Source: Pseudomonadota bacterium (GTDB lineage: Bacteria > Pseudomonadota > Gammaproteobacteria > Burkholderiales > Burkholderiaceae_C). Taken from it: a stretch of 55,443 bases of DNA. This document shows positions 47,924 to 55,443 of this stretch, piece after piece (within the stretch, counting starts at the first letter, position 1; every line of letters starts with the position of its first letter). Below the pieces are notes generated by a model. That model made no database searches. It had not been told where the DNA came from and saw only the letters and a program-made list of their open reading frames with translations. Made by a program: the position numbers and the translations under genes. The stretch is from positions 1 to 55,443 of the forward strand of contig JAKBBK010000012.1 of assembly GCA_021808525.1 (NCBI GenBank), written 5' to 3'.

Positions 47924-48895
47924 GTGAACGCCGTATCCCTCTCCCCGCCCGCGCGACTGCGCCTGAACTGGGCCAGCCTGGGCCCGCTGGCCGCGCTGGT
48001 GCTGGCCTGCGCCTTCTTTTCCACGCAGAGCAACCGCTTCCTGCATTTGCAGAATTTCGCGCTGATCCTGCAGCAGGTGATGGTGGTCGGCACCCTGGCC
48101 ATCGGCCAGACCCTGATCATCCTGACCGCCGGCATCGACCTGAGTTGCGGCGCCATCATGGCGCTGGCCAACGTGGTCATCGCCAAGCTGGCGGTCACGC
48201 TGGGCTGGAACCCCTACCTGGCGGTGCTCGCCGGCGTGGGGCTGGCGGCGGCCATCGGCCTGGCCAACGGCCTGCTGGTGACCAAGGCGCGCCTGCCCTC
48301 GTTCATCGTCACCCTGGGCACCTTGAACATCGCCTTCGCAGCCACCCAGATCTACTCGGGGGCGCAGACCATCACCGGGCTGCCCGGGCCGATCACGGCG
48401 CTGGGCAATCCGCTGATGGTGGCCGGCGCCCCCGTGCTGTGGGGCTCGCTGATCATGCTGGTCCTGTACCTGCTGGCCTGGCTGGCGCTGCGCGAGACGG
48501 CGCCGGGGCGCCATGTCTACGCGGTGGGCAACAGCCCGGAGGCCGCGCGCCTGAGCGGCATCTCGGTGCACCGCGTGCTGCTCGGCGTGTACACCACGGC
48601 CGGCGCGCTCTACGGCGTCGCCGCGCTGCTGTCGCTGGCGCGTACCGGCGTGGGCGACCCGCAGGCCGGGCAGGTGGACAACCTGGCCGCCATCACCGCC
48701 GTGGTGCTGGGAGGAACCAGCCTGTTCGGCGGCCGCGGGCCCATCCTGGGCTCGCTGGTGGGGGCGCTGATCGTGGGCGTGTTCCGCAACGGACTGACCC
48801 TGATGGGGGTCGAATCGGTCTACCAGATGCTGATCACCGGGATCCTGGTGCTGCTGGCGGTGGCCACCGATCAATTCGTGCACAGGAAGGGCTGA
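47924..48895 (+). CDS. CUT2 sugar ABC transporter permease (RbsC/FrcC-like)
   Basis: 323-aa inner-membrane permease with GTG start at 47924 after GCGGAGACC. Hydrophobic segments alternate with the diagnostic LAIGQTLIILTAGIDLSCGAIMALANVV and LPSFIVTLGTLNIAFAATQIYSGAQTI. HVYAVGNSPEAARLSGISVHRVLLGVYTTAGALYGVAALL and AAITAVVLGGTSLFGGRGPILGSLVGALIVGVFRNGLTLMGV are typical of RbsC-type proteins. A homodimer of this subunit would form the channel. It follows the hairpin-bearing gap and is 4 bases from the ATPase gene. Confidence 0.95.
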   Translation: MNAVSLSPPARLRLNWASLGPLAALVLACAFFSTQSNRFLHLQNFALILQQVMVVGTLAIGQTLIILTAGIDLSCGAIMALANVVIAKLAVTLGWNPYLAVLAGVGLAAAIGLANGLLVTKARLPSFIVTLGTLNIAFAATQIYSGAQTITGLPGPITALGNPLMVAGAPVLWGSLIMLVLYLLAWLALRETAPGRHVYAVGNSPEAARLSGISVHRVLLGVYTTAGALYGVAALLSLARTGVGDPQAGQVDNLAAITAVVLGGTSLFGGRGPILGSLVGALIVGVFRNGLTLMGVESVYQMLITGILVLLAVATDQFVHRKG

Positions 48896-48899
48896 GACC

Positions 48900-49721
<822 letters not shown>

Positions 49722-49734
49722 CCCACGACGTGCC

Positions 49735-50190
49735 ATGCTGAAGAACATCGATCCGCTGCTGACCCCGGAACTTCTCAAGGTGCTGGCCGAAATGGGCCAT
49801 GGCGACGAGATCGCCCTGGTCGACGCCAACTTCACGGCGGCCTCGCTGGGCGCCGCGCACGGGCGCGTGCTGCGCCTGGCCGGCGCCGGGCTCGTGGCGG
49901 CCTGCGACGCGGTGCTGTCGCTGCTGCCCCTGGACGTGATCGAGGCCGGCCCGGTCGCGTACATGCAGCATGCCGGCATGCCGGAGGGGCAGCCCTCGCC
50001 GCTGCAGGCGCGGGTGATCGACTCGGTGGTGCGCGTCGGCGGCGTGCCGGCGGGAGCCTGCGAGGCGATGGAGCGATTCGCCTTCTACGAGCGCGTGCGA
50101 GACGCCTGGGCCATCGTGCAGACTTCCGAACCCCAGCCCTTCGGCAATTTCCTGTTCAAGAAGGGCGTGATCGTCGCGCTGCAGGCATGA
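49735..50190 (+). CDS. fucU: L-fucose mutarotase-like protein (RbsD/FucU family)
   Basis: 151-aa sugar-anomer mutarotase. Its start [33 protein letters not shown] is nearly identical to E. coli FucU ([26 protein letters not shown]), including the catalytic histidine in GHGDE. The end [33 protein letters not shown] matches the FucU tyrosine motif. FucU interconverts alpha- and beta-L-fucose; relatives act on ribose and galactose. Its presence in the ABC operon points to a pyranose substrate such as L-fucose or a related hexose. The ROK gene start overlaps its stop (ATGA). Confidence 0.9.
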   Translation: [151 protein letters not shown]

Positions 50191-51470
50191 GAATGGACGC
50201 TTCCGACGCCGAGCCACGGCAGGAGGAGGCGGCGCTGTCCGACCCGCCGCCCTCCGAGCCGGCGCTGCCGCGCGCGCGCGCCTGGGCGCGCGGTTCGAAC
50301 CACGTCGGAATGCGCCAGTTCAACGAGCGCGTGGTGCTGCAGGCCATCCGGGTGCACGGAAGCTGCTCCAAGGCGGAAATCGCGCGCAGCACCCATCTGA
50401 CGGCACAGACCGTGCAGCAGATCATCGGCCGCCTGGAGGCCGACGGCCTGGTGGTCAAGCGGGGGAGGGTGCGAGGGCGCATCGGCCAGCCCTCGGTGCC
50501 CATGGCCCTGAACGCCGACGGGGCCTATGCCATCGGCCTGACCATCGGGCGGCGCAATGCCGAGGTACTGCTGGTGGACTTCTGCGCCAAGGTGCGAAGA
50601 CGCCTGAACGTGGAATACACCTTCCCGGATCCGGCGACCCTGTTCGAGCGCATCGGCGAGATGGTCTCGAGCCTGCTCGACGACCTGGGGCCTGCGCAGT
50701 CGCAGTTGCTGTGCGGCATCGGCGTGGCCGCGCCGCTGTCGCTGGAGGCCTGGCAGGGCCTGCTGGGCTTCGAGTCGCAGGCGCGCTCCTGGCAGGGCAT
50801 CGACATCCGTGCCCGGGTGGAGCAGATGTTCGGCATGCCGGTGCGCTTCATCAAGGACACCAGCGCGGCCTGCGTGGCCGAGCTGGTGATCGGGCGCGGG
50901 CACGACACCCGCGACTTCCTGTATCTGTTCATGGACACCTTCATCGGTGGCGGCCTGGTGCTGAACAACCAGCTGCAGGTGGGCCTGCACGGCAATGCCG
51001 GCGCGGTGGGCTCGCTGCCGGTGCGCCTGGCCGTGCCGGGCCAGCAGGAGCGGCCCGAGCAACTGCTCGGCGTGGCCTCGCTGCACCAGTTGCAGGCCGC
51101 GTACCGCGAGGCCGGACTGGACCCGCTGGCCTGGCGCGACCAGCGCGCGCTGCAGGCCCCGTGGCGCGAGCACACCCTGCGCTGGATCGACTCGGCCGCC
51201 GGCGCCATCGCGCTGGCCATCCACAACGTCATCTGCCTGCTCGACATCGACAACGTGATCATGGACGGCTCCTTCAGCGAGCCCCTGCGCGATGCCCTGC
51301 TGGCGCGCCTGCCCGAGGCCATGGACGGCTATGACTGGCAGGGGGTGGTGCGCCCGCGCATCCACCCCGGCGCCGTGGGCGCCGATGCGCGCGCCCTGGG
51401 CGCCGCGCTGCTGCCGCTGTACGCGGAGTTCATGCCCAGCCCCGAACTTTTCCTGAAGGCGCTACGCTGA
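50187..51470 (+). CDS. ROK family transcriptional regulator
   Basis: 427-aa repressor. An N-terminal winged helix-turn-helix (GMRQFNERVVLQAIRVHGSCSKAEIARSTHLTAQTVQQIIGRLEADGLVVKRG, residues 32-95) precedes a sugar-kinase-like ROK domain with CGIGVAAPLSLEAWQGLLGFESQARSW, IKDTSAACVAELVIGRG and LFMDTFIGGGLVLNNQLQVGLHGNAGAVGSLPV. The zinc motif of ROK kinases (CxCGxxGC) is absent, in line with a regulator. It overlaps the fucU stop and probably controls this ABC operon, as FrcR-type ROK proteins do. An alternative ATG lies six bases downstream. Confidence 0.92.
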   Translation: MRMDASDAEPRQEEAALSDPPPSEPALPRARAWARGSNHVGMRQFNERVVLQAIRVHGSCSKAEIARSTHLTAQTVQQIIGRLEADGLVVKRGRVRGRIGQPSVPMALNADGAYAIGLTIGRRNAEVLLVDFCAKVRRRLNVEYTFPDPATLFERIGEMVSSLLDDLGPAQSQLLCGIGVAAPLSLEAWQGLLGFESQARSWQGIDIRARVEQMFGMPVRFIKDTSAACVAELVIGRGHDTRDFLYLFMDTFIGGGLVLNNQLQVGLHGNAGAVGSLPVRLAVPGQQERPEQLLGVASLHQLQAAYREAGLDPLAWRDQRALQAPWREHTLRWIDSAAGAIALAIHNVICLLDIDNVIMDGSFSEPLRDALLARLPEAMDGYDWQGVVRPRIHPGAVGADARALGAALLPLYAEFMPSPELFLKALR

Positions 51471-51503
51471 AGCCTGCGCCATTCCCCGATCCCCAAGCAT
51501 CCG

Positions 51504-52565
51504 ATGACCCTCCAATTCCCGAACTACCAGGCGGATCCCCAACGCTACGACGGACGCATGCCCATGCGCAGCTGCGGGCGCAGCGGCCTGAAGCTGCCGC
51601 TGCTGTCGCTGGGCCTGTGGCACAACTTCGGCGACTCCTCCTCGCTGCAGAACCAGCGCGAGATGCTGCGCACGGCCTTCGACCTGGGCATCACCCACTT
51701 CGACCTGGCCAACAACTACGGCCCTCCCTACGGCAGCGCCGAGTCCAATTTCGGCGAGTTGCTGCGCCGCGACTTCCGCCCCTATCGCGACGAGCTGATC
51801 ATCTCCACCAAGGCCGGCTGGGACATGTGGCCCGGCCCCTACGGCCAGGGCGGCGGCTCGCGCAAGTACGTGCTGGCCAGCCTGGACCAGAGCCTCAAGC
51901 GCATGGGGCTGGACTACGTCGACATTTTCTACTCCCATCGCTTCGACGCCCACACCCCGCTGGAAGAGACCGCGGGCGCGCTGGCCACGGCCGTGCACAG
52001 CGGGCGTGCGCTGTACGTGGGCATTTCCTCCTACTCCCCGGCATCCACGCGCAAGATGGCGGCGCTGCTGGCCGAGCACAAGGTGCCGCTGCTGATCCAC
52101 CAGCCCTCCTACAACCTGCTCAACCGCTGGATCGAGCCCGAACTGCTCGGAACCCTCGACGAGGTGGGCGCCGGCTGCATCACCTTCACCGCGCTGGCCC
52201 AGGGTCTGCTCACCGGCAAGTACCTCGAAGGCATTCCCCAGGACGCGCGCATCCACCGCCCGGGCGGCGGCTCGCTGCGACCGGAGCACCTCAGCGAGCA
52301 CAATCTTTCTCGCGTGCGGGCGCTGAACGCCATGGCCCAGCGGCGCGGCCAGTCGCTGGCGCAGATGGCCCTGGCCTGGGTGCTGCGCGATCCGCGCGTG
52401 AGTTCCACGCTGATCGGCGCCAGCCGCGCCGAGCAGATCGTCGAGAACGTCGGCGCCCTGCGCAAGCTGGACTTTTCCGCCGAGGAACTCGCCGAGATCG
52501 ACCGCCACGCCCAGGAGGGCGGGGTGGATCTGTGGCGTGCGCCGTCGACCGACCAGGCCCTGTGA
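51504..52565 (+). CDS. yghZ: Aldo-keto reductase, YghZ-like (L-glyceraldehyde 3-phosphate/methylglyoxal reductase)
   Basis: 353-aa NADPH-dependent reductase very similar to E. coli YghZ. The AKR tetrad is visible: Asp and Tyr in FDLANNYGPPYGSAE, Lys in IISTKAGWDMWPGPYGQGGGSRKY, His in DIFYSHRFD. IHQPSYNLLNRWIEPELLGTLDEVGAGCITFTALAQGLLTGKYL and VLRDPRVSSTLIGASRAEQIVENVGAL complete the match. YghZ reduces L-glyceraldehyde 3-phosphate and methylglyoxal. It is 33 bases after the ROK gene. A sugar 1-dehydrogenase role (D-threo-aldose type) is a possible alternative given the context. Confidence 0.93.
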   Translation: MTLQFPNYQADPQRYDGRMPMRSCGRSGLKLPLLSLGLWHNFGDSSSLQNQREMLRTAFDLGITHFDLANNYGPPYGSAESNFGELLRRDFRPYRDELIISTKAGWDMWPGPYGQGGGSRKYVLASLDQSLKRMGLDYVDIFYSHRFDAHTPLEETAGALATAVHSGRALYVGISSYSPASTRKMAALLAEHKVPLLIHQPSYNLLNRWIEPELLGTLDEVGAGCITFTALAQGLLTGKYLEGIPQDARIHRPGGGSLRPEHLSEHNLSRVRALNAMAQRRGQSLAQMALAWVLRDPRVSSTLIGASRAEQIVENVGALRKLDFSAEELAEIDRHAQEGGVDLWRAPSTDQAL

Positions 52566-52748
52566 GTCGCCGGTGCCGGGCCGCGCCCGGCACTCTTCGC
52601 GCGCCTTGCGGGCCCGTGCCGCGCCGGGCCTGGCGGGCGGTGTATCCGGCGCGCTACACCCGCGCTTGCGGCGCGGCGGAAATGCAGGCGGATCCGTAGA
52701 ATCCCTGATATTCCCACGTCTCGCCGCGCAAGCGCGCGGTTGGTCGAC

Positions 52749-53051
52749 ATGCGCATCGAGCTGTCTGTTCTCATCGGCACCGTGGCTGCCAGCCTGACCA
52801 CCTTGTCGTTCGTTCCGCAGGCCGTGCGTACCTTTCGCACCCGCGACGTGAGGGGCATCTCGCTATGGGCCTACGCGATGTTCTGCGTCGGCGTGGCGCT
52901 GTGGGTGCTGTACGGCATCTACCTGGCCTCGCTGCCGGTGATCCTGGCCAACGTGGTCACGCTGGCCCTGGCCCTGGGCATCCTGGCCATGCGGGTGCGT
53001 TTCGCTCTGCGCGCCCCGCCGCCGCACGGCCGACCCGACGCGCTGCTCTGA
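52749..53051 (+). CDS. SemiSWEET-type sugar transporter (PQ-loop)
   Basis: 100-aa membrane protein with three helices and the PQ motif in TLSFVPQAVRTFRTRDVRGISLWAYAMFCVGVALWVLYGIYLASLPVILANVVTLALAL. Bacterial SemiSWEETs dimerise to form a sugar uniporter. ATG 52749 is preferred over the in-frame TTG at 52740. The 183-base gap upstream shows no other gene. Its position beside two sugar ABC operons and a maltoporin supports a sugar substrate. Confidence 0.88.
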   Translation: MRIELSVLIGTVAASLTTLSFVPQAVRTFRTRDVRGISLWAYAMFCVGVALWVLYGIYLASLPVILANVVTLALALGILAMRVRFALRAPPPHGRPDALL

Positions 53052-53105
53052 GTTCTCCCCTCCCCGAGCATTCCTGCCCGCGGCCCTCGCGCCGGCGGCG
53101 CGGGG

Positions 53106-54080
53106 TCAATGCATCAGGTGCAGCCATCCCGCCTGCTGCAGGGTGGCAACCCAGGCGATGAGGCTGAGGAAGGCCGCGGAGGTGGCCAGCAGCACCGTGG
53201 CCGAGCACAGGCCGTGCATGTCGCGCAGACGGCCGATCACCGGGTAGGAACTCAGCATGGGCATGGCCGCCATCATCACGCCGGCTCCGGCCAGCCCGGA
53301 TGGGCCCGGCCGTAGCAGCAGCATGGCCAGCCACACCAGCAGGGGGTGCCCGAACAGCTTGGCCAGGCTCAGAGCACTTGCCGGCGCCAGGCTGCGCCGC
53401 AGCGGCGTGCCGGCCAGCGAGCCTCCCAGGAAGAACAGGGCGGCGGGCGCCGAGGCATGCGCCAGCAGCCCGATGGCGTCGTGCACGGGCCGCGGCGGGT
53501 GCAGGTGCAGGCCCTGCATGAGCAGCGCCAGGGCGATGGCCGCCAGCACCTGGTTGCGCCCCAGCGCGCGCAGGGTGTCGAGCAGCAGGCGCCAGCGCCG
53601 GGCAGGGGGGCGCGCCGCGTCGCCGCGCGGCTGCGCCAGGCTCAGGCACAGCGGCAGCATCAGGGTGTTCTCCACCACCACGGTCAGCGCCAGCGCAAGC
53701 GAGGCGATGGGTCCGAGCAACTGATGCAGGATGGGAAAACCCATGAACGCGCTGTTGGAACAGGACACCCCCAGCGCCAGCACGGCCGCGTCGGCGCCCT
53801 CCACGCGACGCATGCGTCGCGCAAGGCCCAGGACCAGCCCGAACATGCCCAGCGAGCCCAGCGCATAGGCGCCCAGGTAGCGGGCGTCCAGCAGGTCGTG
53901 CAGGGGAAACTCCGACACCGCCGAGAAGATCAGCGCCGGCAGGCACACGCGCAGCACGAAGGCGGCCAGGCCGTCCAGGCTCGCGCCGCCCAGGTAGCCG
54001 GCGCGAGCCGCCAGCCAGCCGGCCGCGATCAGCAGGAACAGCGGCGCGCTGGTCTGCGCGATGGTGGCGACCAGGCTCAT
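53106..54080 (-). CDS. AEC family transporter (auxin efflux carrier type)
   Basis: 324-aa membrane protein with about ten hydrophobic helices. LFLLIAAGWLAARAGYLGGASLDGLAAFVLRVCLPALIFSAVSEF, GVSCSNSAFMGFPILHQLLG and HASAPAALFFLGGSLAG are typical of the family (N.AFMG.P motif). Known members move malonate and related organic anions; the substrate here is unknown. It shares orientation with mgsA, 33 bases downstream of that gene's stop, so the two may be co-transcribed. Confidence 0.88.
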   Translation of the reverse strand: MSLVATIAQTSAPLFLLIAAGWLAARAGYLGGASLDGLAAFVLRVCLPALIFSAVSEFPLHDLLDARYLGAYALGSLGMFGLVLGLARRMRRVEGADAAVLALGVSCSNSAFMGFPILHQLLGPIASLALALTVVVENTLMLPLCLSLAQPRGDAARPPARRWRLLLDTLRALGRNQVLAAIALALLMQGLHLHPPRPVHDAIGLLAHASAPAALFFLGGSLAGTPLRRSLAPASALSLAKLFGHPLLVWLAMLLLRPGPSGLAGAGVMMAAMPMLSSYPVIGRLRDMHGLCSATVLLATSAAFLSLIAWVATLQQAGWLHLMH

Positions 54081-54113
54081 CGCAGGCGCGCGAGGCGGGC
54101 CCCGGACGCCGGC

Positions 54114-54491
54114 TCAATCCCCATGGGGGGCGCGCAGGCTGAGCAGCAGGCGCCGCGCGCTGGCTTCGTTGGTCGCGCAGGCCACGTCGTGAACGTCGCA
54201 GGCGCGCAACAGGGCGGTGATGTCCGGTTCGTGGGGCTGCGCGGTCATGGGGTCGCGCAGGAAGATCACCATGTCGATCTCCCCCTGCGCCAGGCGCGCG
54301 CCGATCTGCAGGTCGCCGCCCAGCGGGCCGCTGCGCAGGCATTCGACCTCCAGGCCGACCTGTTCACGCAGGCGCGAGCCGGTGGTTCCCGTGGCCACCA
54401 GGCGGTGGGCCGCGAGCAGCGAGGCGTGCTCGCGCGCCAGGCGGATCATGGCGTCTTTTTTCCCGTCGTGGGCGATGAGTGCAATGTTCAT
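54114..54491 (-). CDS. mgsA: Methylglyoxal synthase
   Basis: 125-aa enzyme converting dihydroxyacetone phosphate to methylglyoxal and phosphate. [102 protein letters not shown] include the catalytic aspartates (GPLGGDLQ and FLRDPM). It is shorter than E. coli MgsA (152 aa), lacking the N-terminal extension. It offers phosphate release when DHAP accumulates, for instance from GlpD, and the YghZ-like reductase at 51504-52565 could remove the product. Confidence 0.95.
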   Translation of the reverse strand: MNIALIAHDGKKDAMIRLAREHASLLAAHRLVATGTTGSRLREQVGLEVECLRSGPLGGDLQIGARLAQGEIDMVIFLRDPMTAQPHEPDITALLRACDVHDVACATNEASARRLLLSLRAPHGD

Positions 54492-54866
54492 GGGAAGAAG
54501 GGCGCCAAAGCCAGGCGCAGGACCCCGGACATGGTGCCATGATGCAACAGCCGGGGATATGAAAACCTGTAGTTAAGTATCATCATAACAACATCCCCCC
54601 TGGCTGTTGCTAAGGCAAACTGCAGGCCAGTGACTTGAAAACCGCTGAAAACTAGGGGAAAAGTCGACTATTTCCAAATGTAATTGTTGCTCTTAGGGAA
54701 AACACGAAAGGGCGTGTTGCGTAGTATTGCTACATTGTCTCCATCCGGCAACGAAGCCCGCTGATACGGGCCGAAACCGGATCCACGCGTGGTGCAGGGG
54801 GTGCGAAGGGGCCTCTCTGCATCGCTCACGACTCGCCGACAACTCTCTGGCTAAGGAGACAACACG
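54492..54866. other. 375-base divergent control region between mgsA and lamB
   Basis: No gene is seen. The region is distinctly AT-richer than its flanks between about 54560 and 54760. It contains TATCATCATAACAA (54578-54591), which shares ATCATCATA with the motif at 44208-44220; a hairpin AACACG/CGTGTT (54701-54706, 54713-54718); and the short dyad GTAGTATTGCTAC (54721-54733). CTAAGGAG (54851-54858) is the lamB ribosome binding site. Exact promoters for the two divergent genes could not be fixed. Confidence 0.5.
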
Positions 54867-55443
54867 ATGCAATCCCTGAGGAGACTTCAACTCACCGCGA
54901 TGGGCGCTGCGATGGCCGCGGCCTTCGGGCTGAGCCTGCCCGCGCATGCGGACACCTTCAATTTCGGCGGCTACTTCCGCGCCGGCCCGGGCACCACCAG
55001 CAACAGTTCCAACGGCGGCCCCGCGCGCCAGTGCTACAACCTGCCGGGGGTGGACGCCGGGCACTACCGTCTGGGCAACGAGTGCAACTTCTACGGTGAG
55101 TTCGGCTTCAACGATTACGGCAGCGTGGGTACGGCCAAGTACCACAACGAGGTCATGATCAACGAATACAGTCCGGGCACCGACATCGGTCAGTCGAGCT
55201 CGAGCTTCGAGCAGATGTACGGCTCGGTCAGCGGCGTGGACTTCGCCCCCGAAGTGCACTTCTGGGCCGGCAAGCGCTTCTACGGTCGTGCCAACATCGA
55301 CATGCTCGACCACTTCTTCGTGCGCATGGACGGGGTGGGCGGCGGTGCCGACCACATCGCCCTGGGCAACAGCGGCGCCACCCTGGGCCTGGCCTACTTC
55401 GGCTCGGATTCCTACGCCGGCTTCGGCGACGGCGGCAACGACC
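54867..55443 (+). CDS. lamB: Maltoporin (LamB family), N-terminal part
   Basis: Open to the window end, 192 codons visible. A 28-aa signal peptide ending LPAHA is followed by DTFNFGGYFRAGPGTTSNSS. HYRLGNECNFYGEFGF matches the LamB YRLGNECETYAEL segment, and VHFWAGKRFYGRANIDMLDHFFVRMDG matches [21 protein letters not shown], where the greasy-slide aromatics lie. An AAGGAG ribosome binding site precedes ATG 54867. The protein forms an outer-membrane trimer for maltodextrins or other oligosaccharides, and could supply either ABC system in this window. Confidence 0.93.
   Translation, partial: MQSLRRLQLTAMGAAMAAAFGLSLPAHADTFNFGGYFRAGPGTTSNSSNGGPARQCYNLPGVDAGHYRLGNECNFYGEFGFNDYGSVGTAKYHNEVMINEYSPGTDIGQSSSSFEQMYGSVSGVDFAPEVHFWAGKRFYGRANIDMLDHFFVRMDGVGGGADHIALGNSGATLGLAYFGSDSYAGFGDGGND

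Noticed and set aside
54578-54591. Third exact copy of the 13-bp sugar-acid motif
   Set aside because: Only nine bases (ATCATCATA) match, with an inserted base after them; listed as a partial resemblance only.

Overview
The window reads as about 55 kb of chromosome from a very GC-rich betaproteobacterium, most likely in the Burkholderiales. Indicators are the porin ending in phenylalanine, the PHB-associated genes (phasin, PhaB, PPK2), and tightly packed genes joined by ATGA/GTGA overlaps. I saw no tRNA or rRNA gene, CRISPR array, transposase, phage gene or recognisable defence system. Names are based on protein motifs read by eye; no database search was possible.

Layout. (1) 1-6063: tail of a crotonase-family gene, a MscS-type channel, then etfB-etfA, an acyl-CoA dehydrogenase and a nitronate monooxygenase, behind a promoter carrying a TetR-type palindrome. 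(2) 6310-13737: porin, beta-carbonic anhydrase with a small partner, an unknown protein, a YihY-family membrane protein divergent from wrbA, a GlcD-type FAD oxidase and a Kch-like potassium channel; the last three overlap. (3) 13856-22494: a low-oxygen/stress type cluster: AMP-phosphorylase-like enzyme, PRPP-synthetase-like enzyme and beta-CASP hydrolase (overlapping genes), a PCMT/erythromycin-esterase fusion, phasin, PhaB, PPK2 and a universal stress protein. Its three transcription units are each preceded by an FNR/ANR-like box with the same spacing to a -10-like hexamer. (4) 22755-27000: two tandem paralogous S10 serine carboxypeptidase lipoproteins and a small EF-hand protein.

(5) 27042-44169: a galactoside island. 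A GntR/FCD regulator is translationally coupled to a DUF4010 membrane protein and diverges from dgoK-dgoA. Facing them is a nine-gene minus-strand operon: sugar-acid dehydratase, CUT1 ABC importer (ATPase, binding protein, two permeases), GH42 beta-galactosidase, GH36 alpha-galactosidase, GlpD and GlpK. This set would suit a cell that imports galactosyl-glycerols (for example the headgroup of the plant and algal galactolipid DGDG), splits them in the cytoplasm, and burns both galactose (De Ley-Doudoroff route) and glycerol. The galactose dehydrogenase and lactonase are not in the window. A 13-bp motif is shared by the dgoK/regulator gap and the dehydratase promoter. (6) 44297-46658: AraC regulator divergent from a DUF1479 oxygenase. 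(7) 46838-52565: a CUT2 sugar ABC system (FrcBCA-like), FucU-type mutarotase, ROK repressor and YghZ-like reductase. (8) 52749-55443: SemiSWEET, AEC carrier, methylglyoxal synthase, and the start of a maltoporin cut by the window end.

Both ABC operons have perfect GC-rich hairpins between the binding-protein gene and the next permease gene, as expected for raising binding-protein mRNA relative to the permeases. The 3' half of the window is thus mostly carbohydrate uptake and catabolism, and the middle is PHB, polyphosphate and nucleotide stress metabolism.
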